Assembly: GCA_023374025.1 (NCBI GenBank)
Contig: SIJG01000027.1
Span: 87,527 to 151,526, forward strand
Direction: 5' to 3'
Source: Heterodera schachtii
Lineage: Eukaryota; Nematoda; Chromadorea; Rhabditida; Heteroderidae
Length of the DNA: 64,000 bases
A model generated the notes under the pieces. The model saw only the letters and a list, made by a program, of their open reading frames with translations, did no database searches and had not been told where the DNA came from. The first letter of the stretch is position 1. Every line of letters starts with the position of its first letter. Below are positions 21,017-31,443 of the stretch, piece after piece. The translations under genes and the position numbers were made by a program.

Positions 21017-23092
21017 CCTCTGCTAATTGTCCCGTGGAAGTCCCCGATGTAGAAGCAGCAGCATTCAAAGTGATGTTGAGTTTCATCTATACAGAAGAGT
21101 TGAGTGAATTGAACGGAGACAATGCAATGGCAGTGCTTTACGCCGGTGAATTTTATTTGAGTAATTAAATTTAATAATTATTTTTTAATTAGCCAAAAAG
21201 TACAATATCCCTGGTCTTTTCAATCCATGTTTGGATGTTCCTGTCTCCGAATTGCTCAATGTTTTCTTGGCATATGCCCAGGCCTGTCTTTTCGACTTGA
21301 AGGTGAGAAGGAAAATTCATAAAAAATTTTCTAAAAATAGTAATTATTCAGATATATTTTTGTTTCAAATAAATTAATAATTATTTTCAAAAATAAATGA
21401 ATTTTTAATTAAAGGACTTTGCCCATGACTGTTTAATGTTCATTGACAAAAATGTGGAAACTTTGATCAAATCAGAGGAATTTTTGCAAATAGACCAAAA
21501 ATTGTTGTGTCAAATTTTGGAGCGTGATGAATTGCAAATCCGTGAAGAAATTTCAATTTGGAATGCTGTAAATTTACTATAAAAAAATAATAATTTCTAA
21601 TTAATTCTTATTATTCACCATTAATTTTAATTGTTTTTTTTCGGCACTTCGCTGGGCCGACGCCAAATGCCGTGAAAATGGCATTGAATGTTCAGCAGAG
21701 AATCGCCGTCAAATGCTTGGCCCGGCACTATTAAAAATTCGATTTCCGCTATTCTCAAAAGAGAAATTTTTGAAAAAAATCGGTAAAAATTAATTTTGAA
21801 TAATTTTCGTCTTTTTCCCCAAATTTTTCAGTTCCTTCACAAGTTTTAACAGCCGAAGAAAAGATTGGCGTTTATCAGTTCCATTGCCAACCGATTTTTC
21901 GAGGAAATTATTCTCAATTATTTTGCCCATTGAAATTTCCGAGTCATTGGCGAATTTGGACATTTGGGACAATTTCGATGGACATTGAAAAAGTGTCGGA
22001 ATTTGCAAGAGAACCAATGGAGAGTTACAGATACAGTGACAATACCGTATACATAAAAGGGCTTTCTTGGAAAATATTGGCACAAATAAATCAGAGGACG
22101 GAAGGCACTGACACTGAGAAATATTTGGGCATTTTCCTTTTGTGCGATGCTCTAAAACAAGAAGGTGCAATTAATGCTAGATGATAATAATTGTAATATG
22201 TATATTTTATTTTATTTTTAGACAAAAATTTTAGCTGCAAATGTTCGGCAACATTTCGAATTGTCTCCAAAATGAGCGGTGTGGAGAATTCCATTGGAAA
22301 ATTCTATGACCTAGTTTTTAACAATAATTTGTATGGAATTGGCGAATATTTCATTGCATTTGCGGTGAGTCTCAATTGATAACTAATTTCCTTAATTGAT
22401 CAATTTGGATTAATTAAGGAATTGATGGAACGGAGCAAAGGATATTATGACAAAAATGGGGACAAAGTAACAGTGTCAATCGATTTTGCTGTGGGCGAAC
22501 CAAAAGCGGATAAACCCATTTCTGATTCAAGCAAATCCCATGGGACACTTTTTATGGATATTGAAAAAGTATCGGAATTTACGAGAGAAATCATTAGGAG
22601 TGAACGTAAAAGCGCATCCGTCACTTACATAAATGGGTTGCCATGGAAAATATTGGCAAAAATAAGTCAGAGGACGGAAAGCAATGACAATAATGAGAAA
22701 TGGTTGAGCATTTATCTTTTGTGTGCCGCTCCACAAGAAGGTGCAAATTAATGTTAATTGTTAATATTTAATTATTTTACTTTTAGACATAAATTGGAGT
22801 TGCAAATGTTTGGCAATTGTTCGAATTGTCTCGCAAAAGTGCGGTGTGGCGGATATCAAGGAAGAATTCAACGAAGAAACAACTTTCAACAGCGAATCGG
22901 TTACAAGGGGATACTCAGATTTCATTTCATTTGCTGTCAGTCACAATTAAACAATCCTTTAATTGGTTTACCTAATTAGAAATAATTAAGGAATTGATGG
23001 ACCCGTTAAATGGCGTTTACGACAAAGGCGAGGATAAAGTGACATTGGCCATTTATGTCACTGTGAAAGAAGCAAAAACGGAGCACAAATGA
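21017..23092 (+). CDS. BTB(partial)-BACK-MATH-MATH, locus F second copy (exons 3-11)
   Basis: Exons 21017-21145, 21193-21302, 21415-21567, 21644-21782, 21832-22164, 22222-22364, 22419-22740, 22787-22935, 22991-23092. They total 1,580 nt, open and in phase to TGA at 23,090-23,092. The sequence encodes the end of BTB (VMLSFIYTEEL), BACK, one MATH (CPLKFPSHWRIWTFGTISMD to FIAFA), and a second MATH made by the fusion exon (ELMERSKGYYDK ... SKSHGTLFMDIEKVSEF) ending ELMDPLNGVYDKGEDK. It has no exon 1 or 2 of its own; those of the first copy would give a 589-aa product. Exon 6 follows TTTTCG instead of AG, as in A and C. Introns and exons match gene A closely, so A and F are recent inverted duplicates. 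Confidence 0.7.
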
Positions 23093-23159
23093 TCATCATT
23101 TAAAATATTAAATTATGTCATACATTAAATTGCGTCATTATTACTCGACTGAGATTTGT

Positions 23160-23460
23160 TTAATCCCGGCCCCAATGACCACGCCATTTCTCTAACCACG
23201 CTCTGATGTACAAAATTCCTCCGACGAACAGTCCCAAAGTGTTGGTAAAAACAATATTTGGATGCTCTTTCTATTAATTGATTTCATTAATTAGCTAATT
23301 AATTAAAGATTTTAATCAAATATCAGTTTCAACTGGTGTGTTAACATTGAAAGAATCTTCAGCAGTATTGCATCCCAAACTTAAGTGATCTCTCTGTGCT
23401 TTTCCCGTTGGCATTTCCCACGTAAAGGCAATTTCATGAATAAATTTTTTATTCACAATC
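23160..23460 (-). other. Unrecognised coding-like segment with a membrane helix
   Basis: On the minus strand, an exon-like stretch 23270-23160 follows an acceptor (AATAG|AAAGAGC). It encodes about 36 residues ending in stop, with a hydrophobic stretch (IVFTNTLGLFVGGILYI) and a basic tail (RAWLEKWRGHWGRD). Upstream on the same strand, about 23,460-23,320, is another open stretch (HEIAFTWEMPTGKAQRDH), but no clear donor joins them. Base composition is higher in GC than the surroundings. It could be the end of a small membrane-protein gene or a relic. No family recognised. Confidence 0.35.
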
Positions 23461-23493
23461 GGGGCGCAAATGTTCAGTCACCATTTATTTTAG

Positions 23494-23644
23494 GACTTCC
23501 CCATTGTTGTTTGTCTTAAATTTACAAAATGCGGACGATTTGCTCAAATCGGATGAATTTTTGCAAATTTACCAAAAATTGTTATGTGAAATATTGAAAC
23601 GTGACGATTTGCAATTCAGTTGAGAAATTTCAATTTGGGAAACA
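23494..23644 (+). pseudogene. Isolated BACK exon relic
   Basis: Copy of family exon 5 (after TTTTAG: GACTTCCCCATTGTTGTTTG; TTGCTCAAATCGGATGAA; CAGTAAATT at the end). It has a frameshift after the first third and in-frame stops. No neighbouring family exons. Probably residue of an ancestral tandem copy downstream of F. Confidence 0.8.
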
Positions 23645-23645
23645 G

Positions 23646-24629
23646 TAAATTTGGTACTTTTTAGTTATACTACCCCCTATAAAAATGGCATGATCCCGAA
23701 AACAATCAACACTAAATAGGACAAAATGCCAAAATATGAATTCGAAATTTGGTAACCAAAATGGGAAGTTGATTTATGACGCACCCAATCTTGCATTAAC
23801 ATTCGGTCAATACCAAGACGAAATAGTGTCCTGTGGTAACAAATTATTAGCAGCAAGGTTTTGCAATATAAAAAAAGTTTTCATTGAAATTCAGACTATT
23901 CAATTCCACAAATGGAGGAGACAAATACATAATTTTTTAAAGTAAATTTTTCAATTCGAAACATACTCGAATACATTTTTATTCTTAAAGCCAATAGAGT
24001 AAATATTCTCATATTTTGATGGCTTATTTTATTTGACAGTAAATAAATAAATTTATACCCGTCCGATTTGGCATTTCCGACATCGAAGACACAAAACTCC
24101 GCGCTCTGTACAATTTAAAAATTTGTTTTTACGTATTGACACATTTCCATTGTATTTTATGTATGTGTGTAAAGCAGGGGTTTTTTGGCGAAACTTTTAC
24201 CAGTCAAAAAAAAGCCCCGCTCTAAAAATTGGAAAATTTTCCCATTTTTTTTAGCGGGGCCACAGGGGGAGCAAAAAACCGCTCCTTCCGGGCCAAGAAT
24301 ATCCCAGAAATTAAAAAAACTCAAAAAGCCAATTTTTATTAAATCCTAGCTTAACAATTTAAAACCAGATACATCTTATATTTTTTTGGTAGTAATCTCA
24401 TTAATGTTGTCAGCGAATGTGGGCCAATGTCCCGCTTATTTTTTGGGAAATGGGTTTTCTAATTTTTTTTAATTTAAATTTTTGTCCCCTATTTTAAGTT
24501 TCCACAGATCGAGAAAAAAAGTTTATTTAATTATGAAATTTTTTAAAATAAATTCTCTTTATGTTAATAAATATTTAGAAAATTGTGTGTATTTTTCAAA
24601 TAGTGTTGTAAAAGTTTATTATTTTTTGC
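23646..24629. other. No gene recognised
   Basis: AT-rich. One inverted repeat (GCCCCGCT and AGCGGGGC about 30 bp apart) lies at about 24,214-24,266. A short open stretch at about 24,058-24,115 (RFGISDIEDTKLRAL) has no partner exons. Confidence 0.4.
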
Positions 24630-25040
24630 AAAATTTAAAAATTAAAAGGCAGGCAAATTATGGGTCATTAGTAGTCGAACAAAGAATGGCACAAAAAATG
24701 GCGGCGTTTTCATCGCGGCAAAATGGCGGCGGGCGGACGGGTGACCCATGCCAATGCCAATGTCAGTTATCAGACACAAATACAATCATGGGAATTATTA
24801 TTTTTTGCAAAATTAAAAAACAAAGGCAGGGCAAATTATGGGTCATTAGTAGTGGAACAACAATGGCACAAAAAATGGCGGCGTTTTCATCGCGGCAAAA
24901 TGGCGGCGGGCGGACGGGTGACCTATGCCAATGCCAATGTCAGTTATCAGATCCAAATGCAATCATGGGAATTTTCTTTTCTTTTTTGTTCCTTCATTAT
25001 CATTATTATTAGTAGAGATTACAACCAAAGATAAAGGGAT
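24630..25040 (+). repeat. Two tandem copies of a ~180-bp unit plus the 3' flank of the DDI1-like gene
   Basis: Units at about 24,630-24,800 and 24,811-24,975 share GGCAAATTATGGGTCATTAG and ATGGCGGCGTTTTCATCGCG. After the second unit, 24,960-25,040 (ATCATGGGAATTTT, CATTATTATTAGTAG, ACCAAAGATAAAGGGATGG) matches the 3' end and flank of the gene at 25.6-26.9 kb (26,945-27,020). These are therefore probably leftover 3' pieces of related copies. Confidence 0.65.
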
Positions 25041-25581
25041 GGATGAATTTTTTGCCTTTAAAAGTCGTGCCATTTTTTGAATTTGTTTCATAATTAGTGC
25101 CCACATATATCACAATTTTTATTCCCTTCTTTTAACCTTTTATTCTGAAGAGTCCAGTATTTTTAGAATTTTTGTTTTTTTAAATTATTAACATGGTTTG
25201 GGGGGGGGCTAAGGAAAAAAATAAAAAAATTTCCGAAAAACTTATTTCAATAAAAAATGATCATTAAATGAATTTTTTTTTTTTTGAATTTTGGAGCTCT
25301 CTTTCTCAAGAGACCCAACATTCAAAAGCCAATTCGGTAGAAGTTTTGTGCTCTTTTGGGAAATTTCCTCCCCGAGATTTCTTTTCCCGAATGTCGGGGG
25401 GCGGGAGTAAAATTGTAATTATTTTTCTGTCTTTTTTGGCAGAGAGAAATAGCGTTGGATGTTCAGTCGCGGGGGGGGGGGGGGTGGGCACTACCGTATC
25501 AATTACCACACTGTATACATTTTCTGCGTATTGTAATACTGCATTTTAGCCCTAAATTACTAAAAAGCATTTTTAAACATA

Positions 25582-26949
25582 ATGGCTCACTTACAGTACA
25601 TTCGAATGAAAGCAAACGACTGTCCGGGCGTCGCTTTTATTCGATCCGGTGGGTGTTTTTTTAATTGCTGAATGAAAAAATTCCTGGGTCAAAATTTAAA
25701 TTTGGCATACTGTAAAATGCCCGGTTTGATATGTGTCGGACTGCTGAAACTATTAATGTATGCACGCTATTTTATCAGGATGTATCTCATTCATTTCGGA
25801 GTCATTTGCGCGCGAGGCCAACCTTTTGGGCAACATTGACCGTTTCAATCGTCAGACAATATACGTGCCGGTTTTTGGAGGTGGCAAATTGCTTGGCTGG
25901 TGAGTGGTGCCAAAAACAGAATCATTGCTTTTTAGGAGGGGACGGAAGTCGACCAGGAACGGTCCCAGGATTTCGGCTTCCGCACCCACGAAAATTTTTT
26001 TGAAAAATTTTAACGATTTTTCTCAAGTTTTATGATGTAAGTTTTTTCAAAATTTTCCAAAAAATCGCTGAAAAATTTTAAAATAATTTTTTGTTGTTGA
26101 ATTTTTTTATGAAAAAGACATTTGCGCCTTTGTCCCCCAAATGGTGTTCAAAATTAACTTCTTTTTTTTCAAGCTTTGATAGCCTAAACAGCTTTAAATA
26201 AGCGATAGAAAGGATTGTAAAAATAAAAATTTTCGAAGGCATGTCTTAAAAAATTGGGCAATTAATTCTCTTATTTTTACACTTAATTTCTTTGCTCGTT
26301 TTGCAGGGTCAACGATGCTAAAATTCGAATTGATGAGCTCGATTTTGAATTTAAGTGCCGTTTGGGGGTGATGGAGGACAAGCATTTGCCGATGTGAGTT
26401 TGGCGTATTGTTTTTTTTAATTTTGTAAAATTCAATTAATTAAAAAATGCCCTTTTTTGTTTAAACATTTTTCTATTTTTAGGTATTGCCAGGAGAATTT
26501 CGACATGCTGTAAGTTCAAACAGCATTAATTTTTATTTTCCAAGCAATTATACGAAATTGGACAATTAATTAATTCAAGCCCCCAAAAATTTTTCCAGTT
26601 AATTTTCCAAAAATTATTTGAATAATTGGTAAGAGAGTGAATTTCTTAGTGCTATTCCTTGGATTATATTATGTGTTTCTGGCGCCAAAATGGCAGCGCC
26701 GAAACGGCATTGATTTACCCAATTTTTCATCAAATTTTCTGTAAAAAATATATACATAAATTAAATTTTATCCAAATTTTTCAACACAGCCTTGGATTCG
26801 ATTTGCTGTATGCCCATAAATTGACCGTCGACTATGGCAGCAAACGAGGAATCACCCGCAGGGGCAAAATTGCCAAATTTTTGACCGAAGAGAAATTCGG
26901 GGCTAACGTTCTCATCGCGGGCGGGTGGCCCGTGTCATTTGTGCAATGA
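25582..26949 (+). CDS. DDI1-like retropepsin-domain protein without the catalytic Asp
   Basis: Exons 25582-25648, 25779-25899, 26307-26393, 26483-26509 and 26790-26949, joined at good GT-AG sites and in phase. The product is roughly 153 aa. Order of features matches the retroviral-type protease domain of DDI1: YIRMKANDCPGVAF before the active site, FISESFAREANLL and GGGKLLGW for the flap side, KIRIDELDFEFKC, then LLGFDLLYAHKLTVDY for the hydrophobic LLGxDxL motif. Where DDI1 has the catalytic D-S-G, this reads R-S-G, so peptidase activity is not expected. Exon 4 is a 27-nt micro-exon that adds nine residues (YCQENFDML) just before the LLG motif; skipping it keeps the frame. The ATG chosen lies 13 bases before an alternative acceptor (TTACAG|TACATT), so an upstream exon is possible. 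No UBL or UBA domain seen. It could be a decaying partial copy of a DDI1 gene. Confidence 0.65.
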
Positions 26950-27382
26950 TGGGAATTTTTGTTGTTATGTTCATTATCATTATCATTAGTAGCGATTATT
27001 AACCAAAGATGAAGGGATGGGATTAATTTTTGCGTTCAAAAGATGGTCATTTTTTGAATTTTCTTGATAAATCACTCACTGCTTTAAATTAAACAAATTT
27101 CAATTGATTTGTGGATCATCTTTATTTGAAAATTTAGAATGATTTGCGTCATATTTTGACAAAAACAACTTTTTGGTGGAAGTTTTTATAGCCAAATTTA
27201 GACTCGACTTTTTAAAACGTCAAAAATAAATTTAAATTATTAGTACATTGTTTCAGTTTGAATGTTATTGATCCAATTTTTTGATAAAAAAGCAGCTTCA
27301 ATAAATTCATAAACCAATTTGTAAAAGCCAAAAGATAAACAATAAGAAACATGCAAAAACAGGTCCATAGGATGATAATCAG
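26950..27382. other. 3' flank of the DDI1-like gene; no gene seen
   Basis: AT-rich. The first 70 bp are duplicated at 24,960-25,040. Nothing else recognised. Confidence 0.5.
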
Positions 27383-27930
27383 TAGGGATACGATCTTTAG
27401 GCTCTTAAAACTGTCAAAATAGGTAGGCTCTAGGCTCTAAAAAAGCCCAAAAATAGGCACTAAAAAGTGGAAAATAGGCACTAAAAACCTCATTTTTAGT
27501 GGGTGTAAAATGACAAAATTCATTCAAAAGGTAAAAAAAATAAGTCAAGAGTTTACATTATTTTTTAAATTCAAAAATTTGTCCAAATTTTTTTTTTAAG
27601 TTTTAGCAAATTTTTCATTATTAGGAGGTTTATTTGCAGAAATTTTTGGGTCAATTCTTTGTGGTATTTTTAAAATTCACAAAAAATCGATTCATAGGGG
27701 GTGTATTTTTCGTTTTTATTTCATTTTTGTTAACAAATTTTCGGCAAAACGCCAAAATAGGCAAAAATAGGTTCTTTCAAAATTTTTTAAGCTCTAAAAA
27801 AGCCTAGAAAATAGGCACTAATAACTCGAAAAGTAGCTTAACAACAGCCAAAAAAAAACATGTTTTTCGTTCATTTCAGGCCACGGGGAGCTCAGGAAAA
27901 ATAGGCTTTTGCCTAAAAATCGTATCCCCA
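27383..27930. mobile_element. hAT-like MITE (second family)
   Basis: Ends TAGGGATACGATCTTTAGGC and, inverted, TGGGGATACGATTTTTAGGC. Perfect 8-bp target duplication ATAATCAG at 27,375-27,382 and 27,931-27,938. The interior has repeated AAAATAGGCACTAAAAA phrases and no coding frame. A truncated relative lies at about 34,785-34,910. Confidence 0.9.
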
Positions 27931-28019
27931 ATAATCAGGACTCCCAGATTAAAATTTTCAAAGGCCTCATTTGATTTCAAATATTATATTTTTGATTGTC
28001 CATCAGGGACAGTCCCAGG

Positions 28020-28487
28020 ACCAAAAAATGCGCATCGGCAAAATTGGCCGTGCTCAGCAACAATTTCATTCGATCCGCCAAAGTGTCCGTGTTTGCCGTC
28101 TTCATTTTCTTGCCATTTTCTTCTTTACATAAAAAATGAGCATATAAAATAAATAAATTCAAGACAAAAATTAATTTAAAAAGCTATTTTGAAAAATTGG
28201 ATAATACAGTTACAATCTCAAAAGGTACTGTACGATAAATTTTCTACCGTTTCCCTTTTCCGAATTCATTTTCTGCAACCGTTCCAATTCCGTCATTCTC
28301 ACTCATCGCAATGCCTCAAACGGCGTCAAATTTTCCTTAGCAAATGTTGCTAAAAAATATGAAATTTTAATTCATTTACCAAATTATTTTTGCTATTTAA
28401 TTTAAATTATATTTAAATCAAATTTATTAATTTATTACTCTGATCGGCTGTAAATTCAGCATCTGTTGAATCGTTAAAAAAAGACAT
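28020..28487 (-). pseudogene. 5' end of a BTB-family gene (E)
   Basis: Three N-terminal exons of the long type found in B and D: 28487-28440 (MSFFNDSTDAEFTADQ), about 28346-28247 (EKLTP-like then MTELERLQKMNSEKGN) and about 28120-28020 (KMKTANTDTLADRMKLLLSTANFADAHFLV). The first donor has become CAG|AGTAAT and exon 2 has an in-frame TGA (EALR stop). Homology stops after HFLV, near a MITE at 27,383-27,930. Confidence 0.8.
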
Positions 28488-28645
28488 TTAATTGTTGAAT
28501 TTATTGCTAAAATAAAAAAAAATGAATAAATTTAATAATTTAAATTATAGCTTAGAAATCCCTTAATTTGAAAAATATGAGTTTTTCCACAAATTAACTC
28601 AAAAATAAATTAAAAAAGAGTAATTACAGAAGAGTTAAATGAATA

Positions 28646-28748
28646 AATTCTGTTGTCTGTTGATGGAAGTTCACTTATTTAAATATTTATTAATATTTGT
28701 GATGGATGGCGAGGGCATAAAATAAATAACGGCAAAACGATGACCGAA
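28646..28748 (-). promoter_or_regulatory. Shared upstream module, pseudogene E
   Basis: CTGTTGATGGAAGTTCACTT, GGGCATAAAATAAATA and ACGGCAAAACGATGACC on the plus strand, 160-260 bp upstream of the E start. Retained although the gene is dead. Confidence 0.55.
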
Positions 28749-29114
28749 AAAAGAAATAAATTTGATTTGGATTTACTTCTCTCCCACCCATTTTCTCATA
28801 TAATTTTATCTTACAAATAAGCAAAATGCTGACCTAAAAATGACAGAGATTTACTCAATAAAAGTGGAAAAATATGCAAATTATAAAGAATGGCATTCTC
28901 GGCATTGGAGTTTGGAAATGTTCGTGTCATTATGGCCAGGGTTGGCCAAACTGGTGGGGCTAAAACTCACAATTTTTAGTTGTTTTTTTGAAGAAGTGAT
29001 GCAATTGTGGTTTTGTTAATTGATTTATCATTTACACAATTTTCGGTCATGCTGTCCATCTCTGCATCTTTGACCATAATAAAATGTAATTTTTTACTAA
29101 TTTTTATACCTAAT

Positions 29115-29320
29115 TAATAAATGTCCCTCCCCGCTGCAGGTCCACCAATTTCTCATTCTTTCTCCGGCCAACCTCAAAAGCCATAAATTTGGAGAAACCC
29201 CAATTGGGTCAAAATGATTGATAAATTGTTTTGCTGCTGTCATTGAAATCTTCCGTTTCCTCATATTGTGGAATAACGCATAACGTTGCCGAACAAGTAC
29301 TGCTCCAAAATGATACGAAC
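29115..29320 (-). pseudogene. MATH-domain relic
   Basis: Minus-strand reading CSATLCVIPQYEETEDF, then a stop, then PNWGFSKFMAFEVG corresponds to the CSATIRIVSQ ... SWGFxNFISFAEL part of the family MATH domain. The frame is interrupted by a stop and the terminal exon (ELMDP) is unrecognisable. No other family exons are adjacent. Confidence 0.6.
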
Positions 29321-29459
29321 AATTTTTGATTAAGTTGACAAAGAAAAAAATTATAGTCCAAAAACATGCTGGGGCCCAACTGAGGTAGACCGATTTCTTC
29401 AATATTACCCTCGAACGCTATAAAGAGTATATGACTTTCATAGAGTATGGATGCTATAA

Positions 29460-29890
29460 CACTGTAAAAAATCCTATTAATTATTTAAGGTCGTAAAATA
29501 GTAAATAACAGTGGACATTATTGAGCAAAGCATCGATTTTGATTTGATTTAAATTAAAAAAAAATTGGCAATTTACCTGGTTTCTACAGTTATTGTATAT
29601 AATTTTCTATTAGCTATAGAATAATGCTACATAGAATCCAATTGATGCGTTGTATAACCATAGTAACAGTAGCAAATTTTGTGAAGCATTGAGTGATTAT
29701 ATATATGTTAATTAATAAAAAAAAATGGCAATTTCCATGGTTGCTGCAGTTATTGTATATATTTTCTATTGCCTATAGATGCTCTAATGCTATATAGAAT
29801 CTTAATAATGCTCTAATGTTGTATAATCGTAGTAACAGTGGCCAATATTTCGTGAAACATTGACTCTATTTGAAATGTATAATAAATGGC
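29460..29890. repeat. Imperfect tandem repeat (~170 bp, two clear units)
   Basis: Units near 29,505-29,710 and 29,715-29,880 share CAGTTATTGTATATA, TTTTCTATT, ATAGAAT, GTAGTAACAGT or similar, and AAACATTGA. Non-coding. A partial third unit is suggested at about 29,460-29,530. Confidence 0.55.
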
Positions 29891-30050
29891 TCACGTGGAA
29901 AATTGACTTATGAAAGTAGAAATATTGTAATAAAAGGCAAAGCAAAATCTGAATAAAATCACATTTATTTTATCTTATTTTTATTCAGATTCCAATTAAT
30001 TTTCTTTTTTAATAAAAAAACATTTTAATTAACATAAATATTTTCCTAAA

Positions 30051-30828
30051 ATGTCTTTTTTCTCCAACATTTCCAATCAAAAAAAAATTCTGTTTTTATT
30101 CCTTATGGTTATATTAAAAATGAGCGTTCAACTCGCAATGGAAACTCCCAAAAAAGAAGGTAAATGTTTAAGCTGAGAAAAAAAATTAAAAGAAAAAATA
30201 GAAAATTCCAATTTAAAAATTACAAAACTTTAATGCGAATTCTAATAAAAATGATAGACGTAAAAAGAAAATAATTAATAAAAAAAAAATGGGTCAAAAT
30301 TCCCATAATTATTTTGACAGTTTCTTAGTTCTATTATTTTAGAACCTAATTCCGAATATTGAATTTCAAATATTTTTATTTTTGGGTCAAAATCTTTTTT
30401 TAGTTTCGCTCAAATTGGCTCATCAGTTGACGGATTTTGGAGAAGTAATTATGTTTGACCTGATAAAGCAGGGAAAATTTGATGATAATTTGGTTAATCA
30501 AAAGCTTACAAAATTTACCATTGCCATTTTATGTAATGGAAATTTTAAAAGTCAAACACCAAAAAATCATCAAAAATTGCGCGAAAAATTCTGCGAACAT
30601 TTGAAAAATGGAGAAAGCATGGAAAAAGCAGCGGAAAATGTTAAGGAAATGATAACAAAAATTGAAATACCAAAACTAATCATTGACAATAATCTAATTG
30701 AAGAAAAGATTGAAGAAATTTCAATTCTTAATGAAGAAAATAAAGAAAATTTGAAAAAATTTGTGAAACTTTCAAATTTGGGATTAAAGGAATTTGAGCA
30801 ATCATTCAAAGGTTCATTAATTAATTAA
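30051..30828 (+). CDS. Small secreted protein (177 aa), family unknown
   Basis: Two exons, 30051-30159 and 30404-30828, with a GT donor (GAAG|gtaaat) and an AG acceptor (TTTTTTTAG). They give one open frame of 534 nt. Residues 1-29 look like a signal peptide: polar start with KK at 11-12, hydrophobic core ILFLFLMVIL at 13-22, and a likely cleavage site after VQLA. The mature part is about 148 residues, rich in Lys, Asn, Glu and Ile, mostly helical in character, with two cysteines (AILC and KFCEH) and no transmembrane segment. Base use is AT-rich like the surroundings. I do not recognise the family. In a plant parasite a short secreted protein of this kind could be an effector, but nothing in the sequence proves it. 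Confidence 0.75.
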
Positions 30829-31155
30829 TTTGTAAAGCTATTGACATGAAAAATTACCAAACAGGCAACTCTATTGAAATTTAATTGAATAGAAAAAATT
30901 TGAACTTAAAGTCAATTCTGAATTTTACACAATTTTTGGCATTTTTTCTTGAAGACTCAAAGTCATTTTTAGCAGTTTTTAAGGCATATTTGGGCATTTT
31001 TTGGGAGTTTTTAGGGCATAATTGAGGTTTTAGTGCATTTAAAAAAGTTTTAGAATAATTTTTATTTAATTGCTTAAAATTGTTTAATAATTTAAGCAAC
31101 AATTTCTCCATTCTTCCAACACACAAAAACGATCAAAAATAGAAGGAAAAAGCGC
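30829..31155. other. Intergenic, no feature recognised
   Basis: AT-rich DNA between two plus-strand reading frames. Long T runs and repeated TTTTTAGGGCAT-like phrases only. Confidence 0.4.
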
Positions 31156-31167
31156 ATGAACAACAAC

Positions 31168-31199
<32 letters not shown>

Positions 31200-31443
31200 A
31201 CAACGCAATCGCCTGATCAATCGCAAATTCAGTCGTCCAATTGCTGTTTTAAAATGCATTTTTAGTTATCATGTCGTTGCACGCCTCGCCCTGGATTTTT
31301 TGTATGATTATCTTCGTGCTGATGGCCTTGAGCTGCTTCCCTTATGGATCTCGATGCCAACATCCTTCTTGTTCTTTATTCTTGATCTTTATCTTTTTAT
31401 TCTCTGGCTAATTATGTTCTTTGATTGTATGAAGAGGTCCTAG
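31156..31443 (+). CDS. Putative small membrane protein with poly-Asn start
   Basis: Single open frame of 95 codons. It begins with about 13 Asn codons (an AAT/AAC repeat), then RNRLINRKFSRPIAVLKCIF, a central amphipathic part and a strongly hydrophobic C-terminal segment (about residues 66-90, FLFFILDLYLFILWLIMFF) ending in basic residues. Composition is less AT-biased than flanking DNA between 31,200 and 31,400. No splice sites needed and no family recognised. It may be a fragment of a larger gene. Confidence 0.35.

Noticed and set aside
24482..25012. 176-codon plus-strand frame
   Set aside because: Spans two tandem repeat units and A/T-rich spacer. The repeated segment is related to the 3' end of the DDI1-like gene, and the frame is a by-product.
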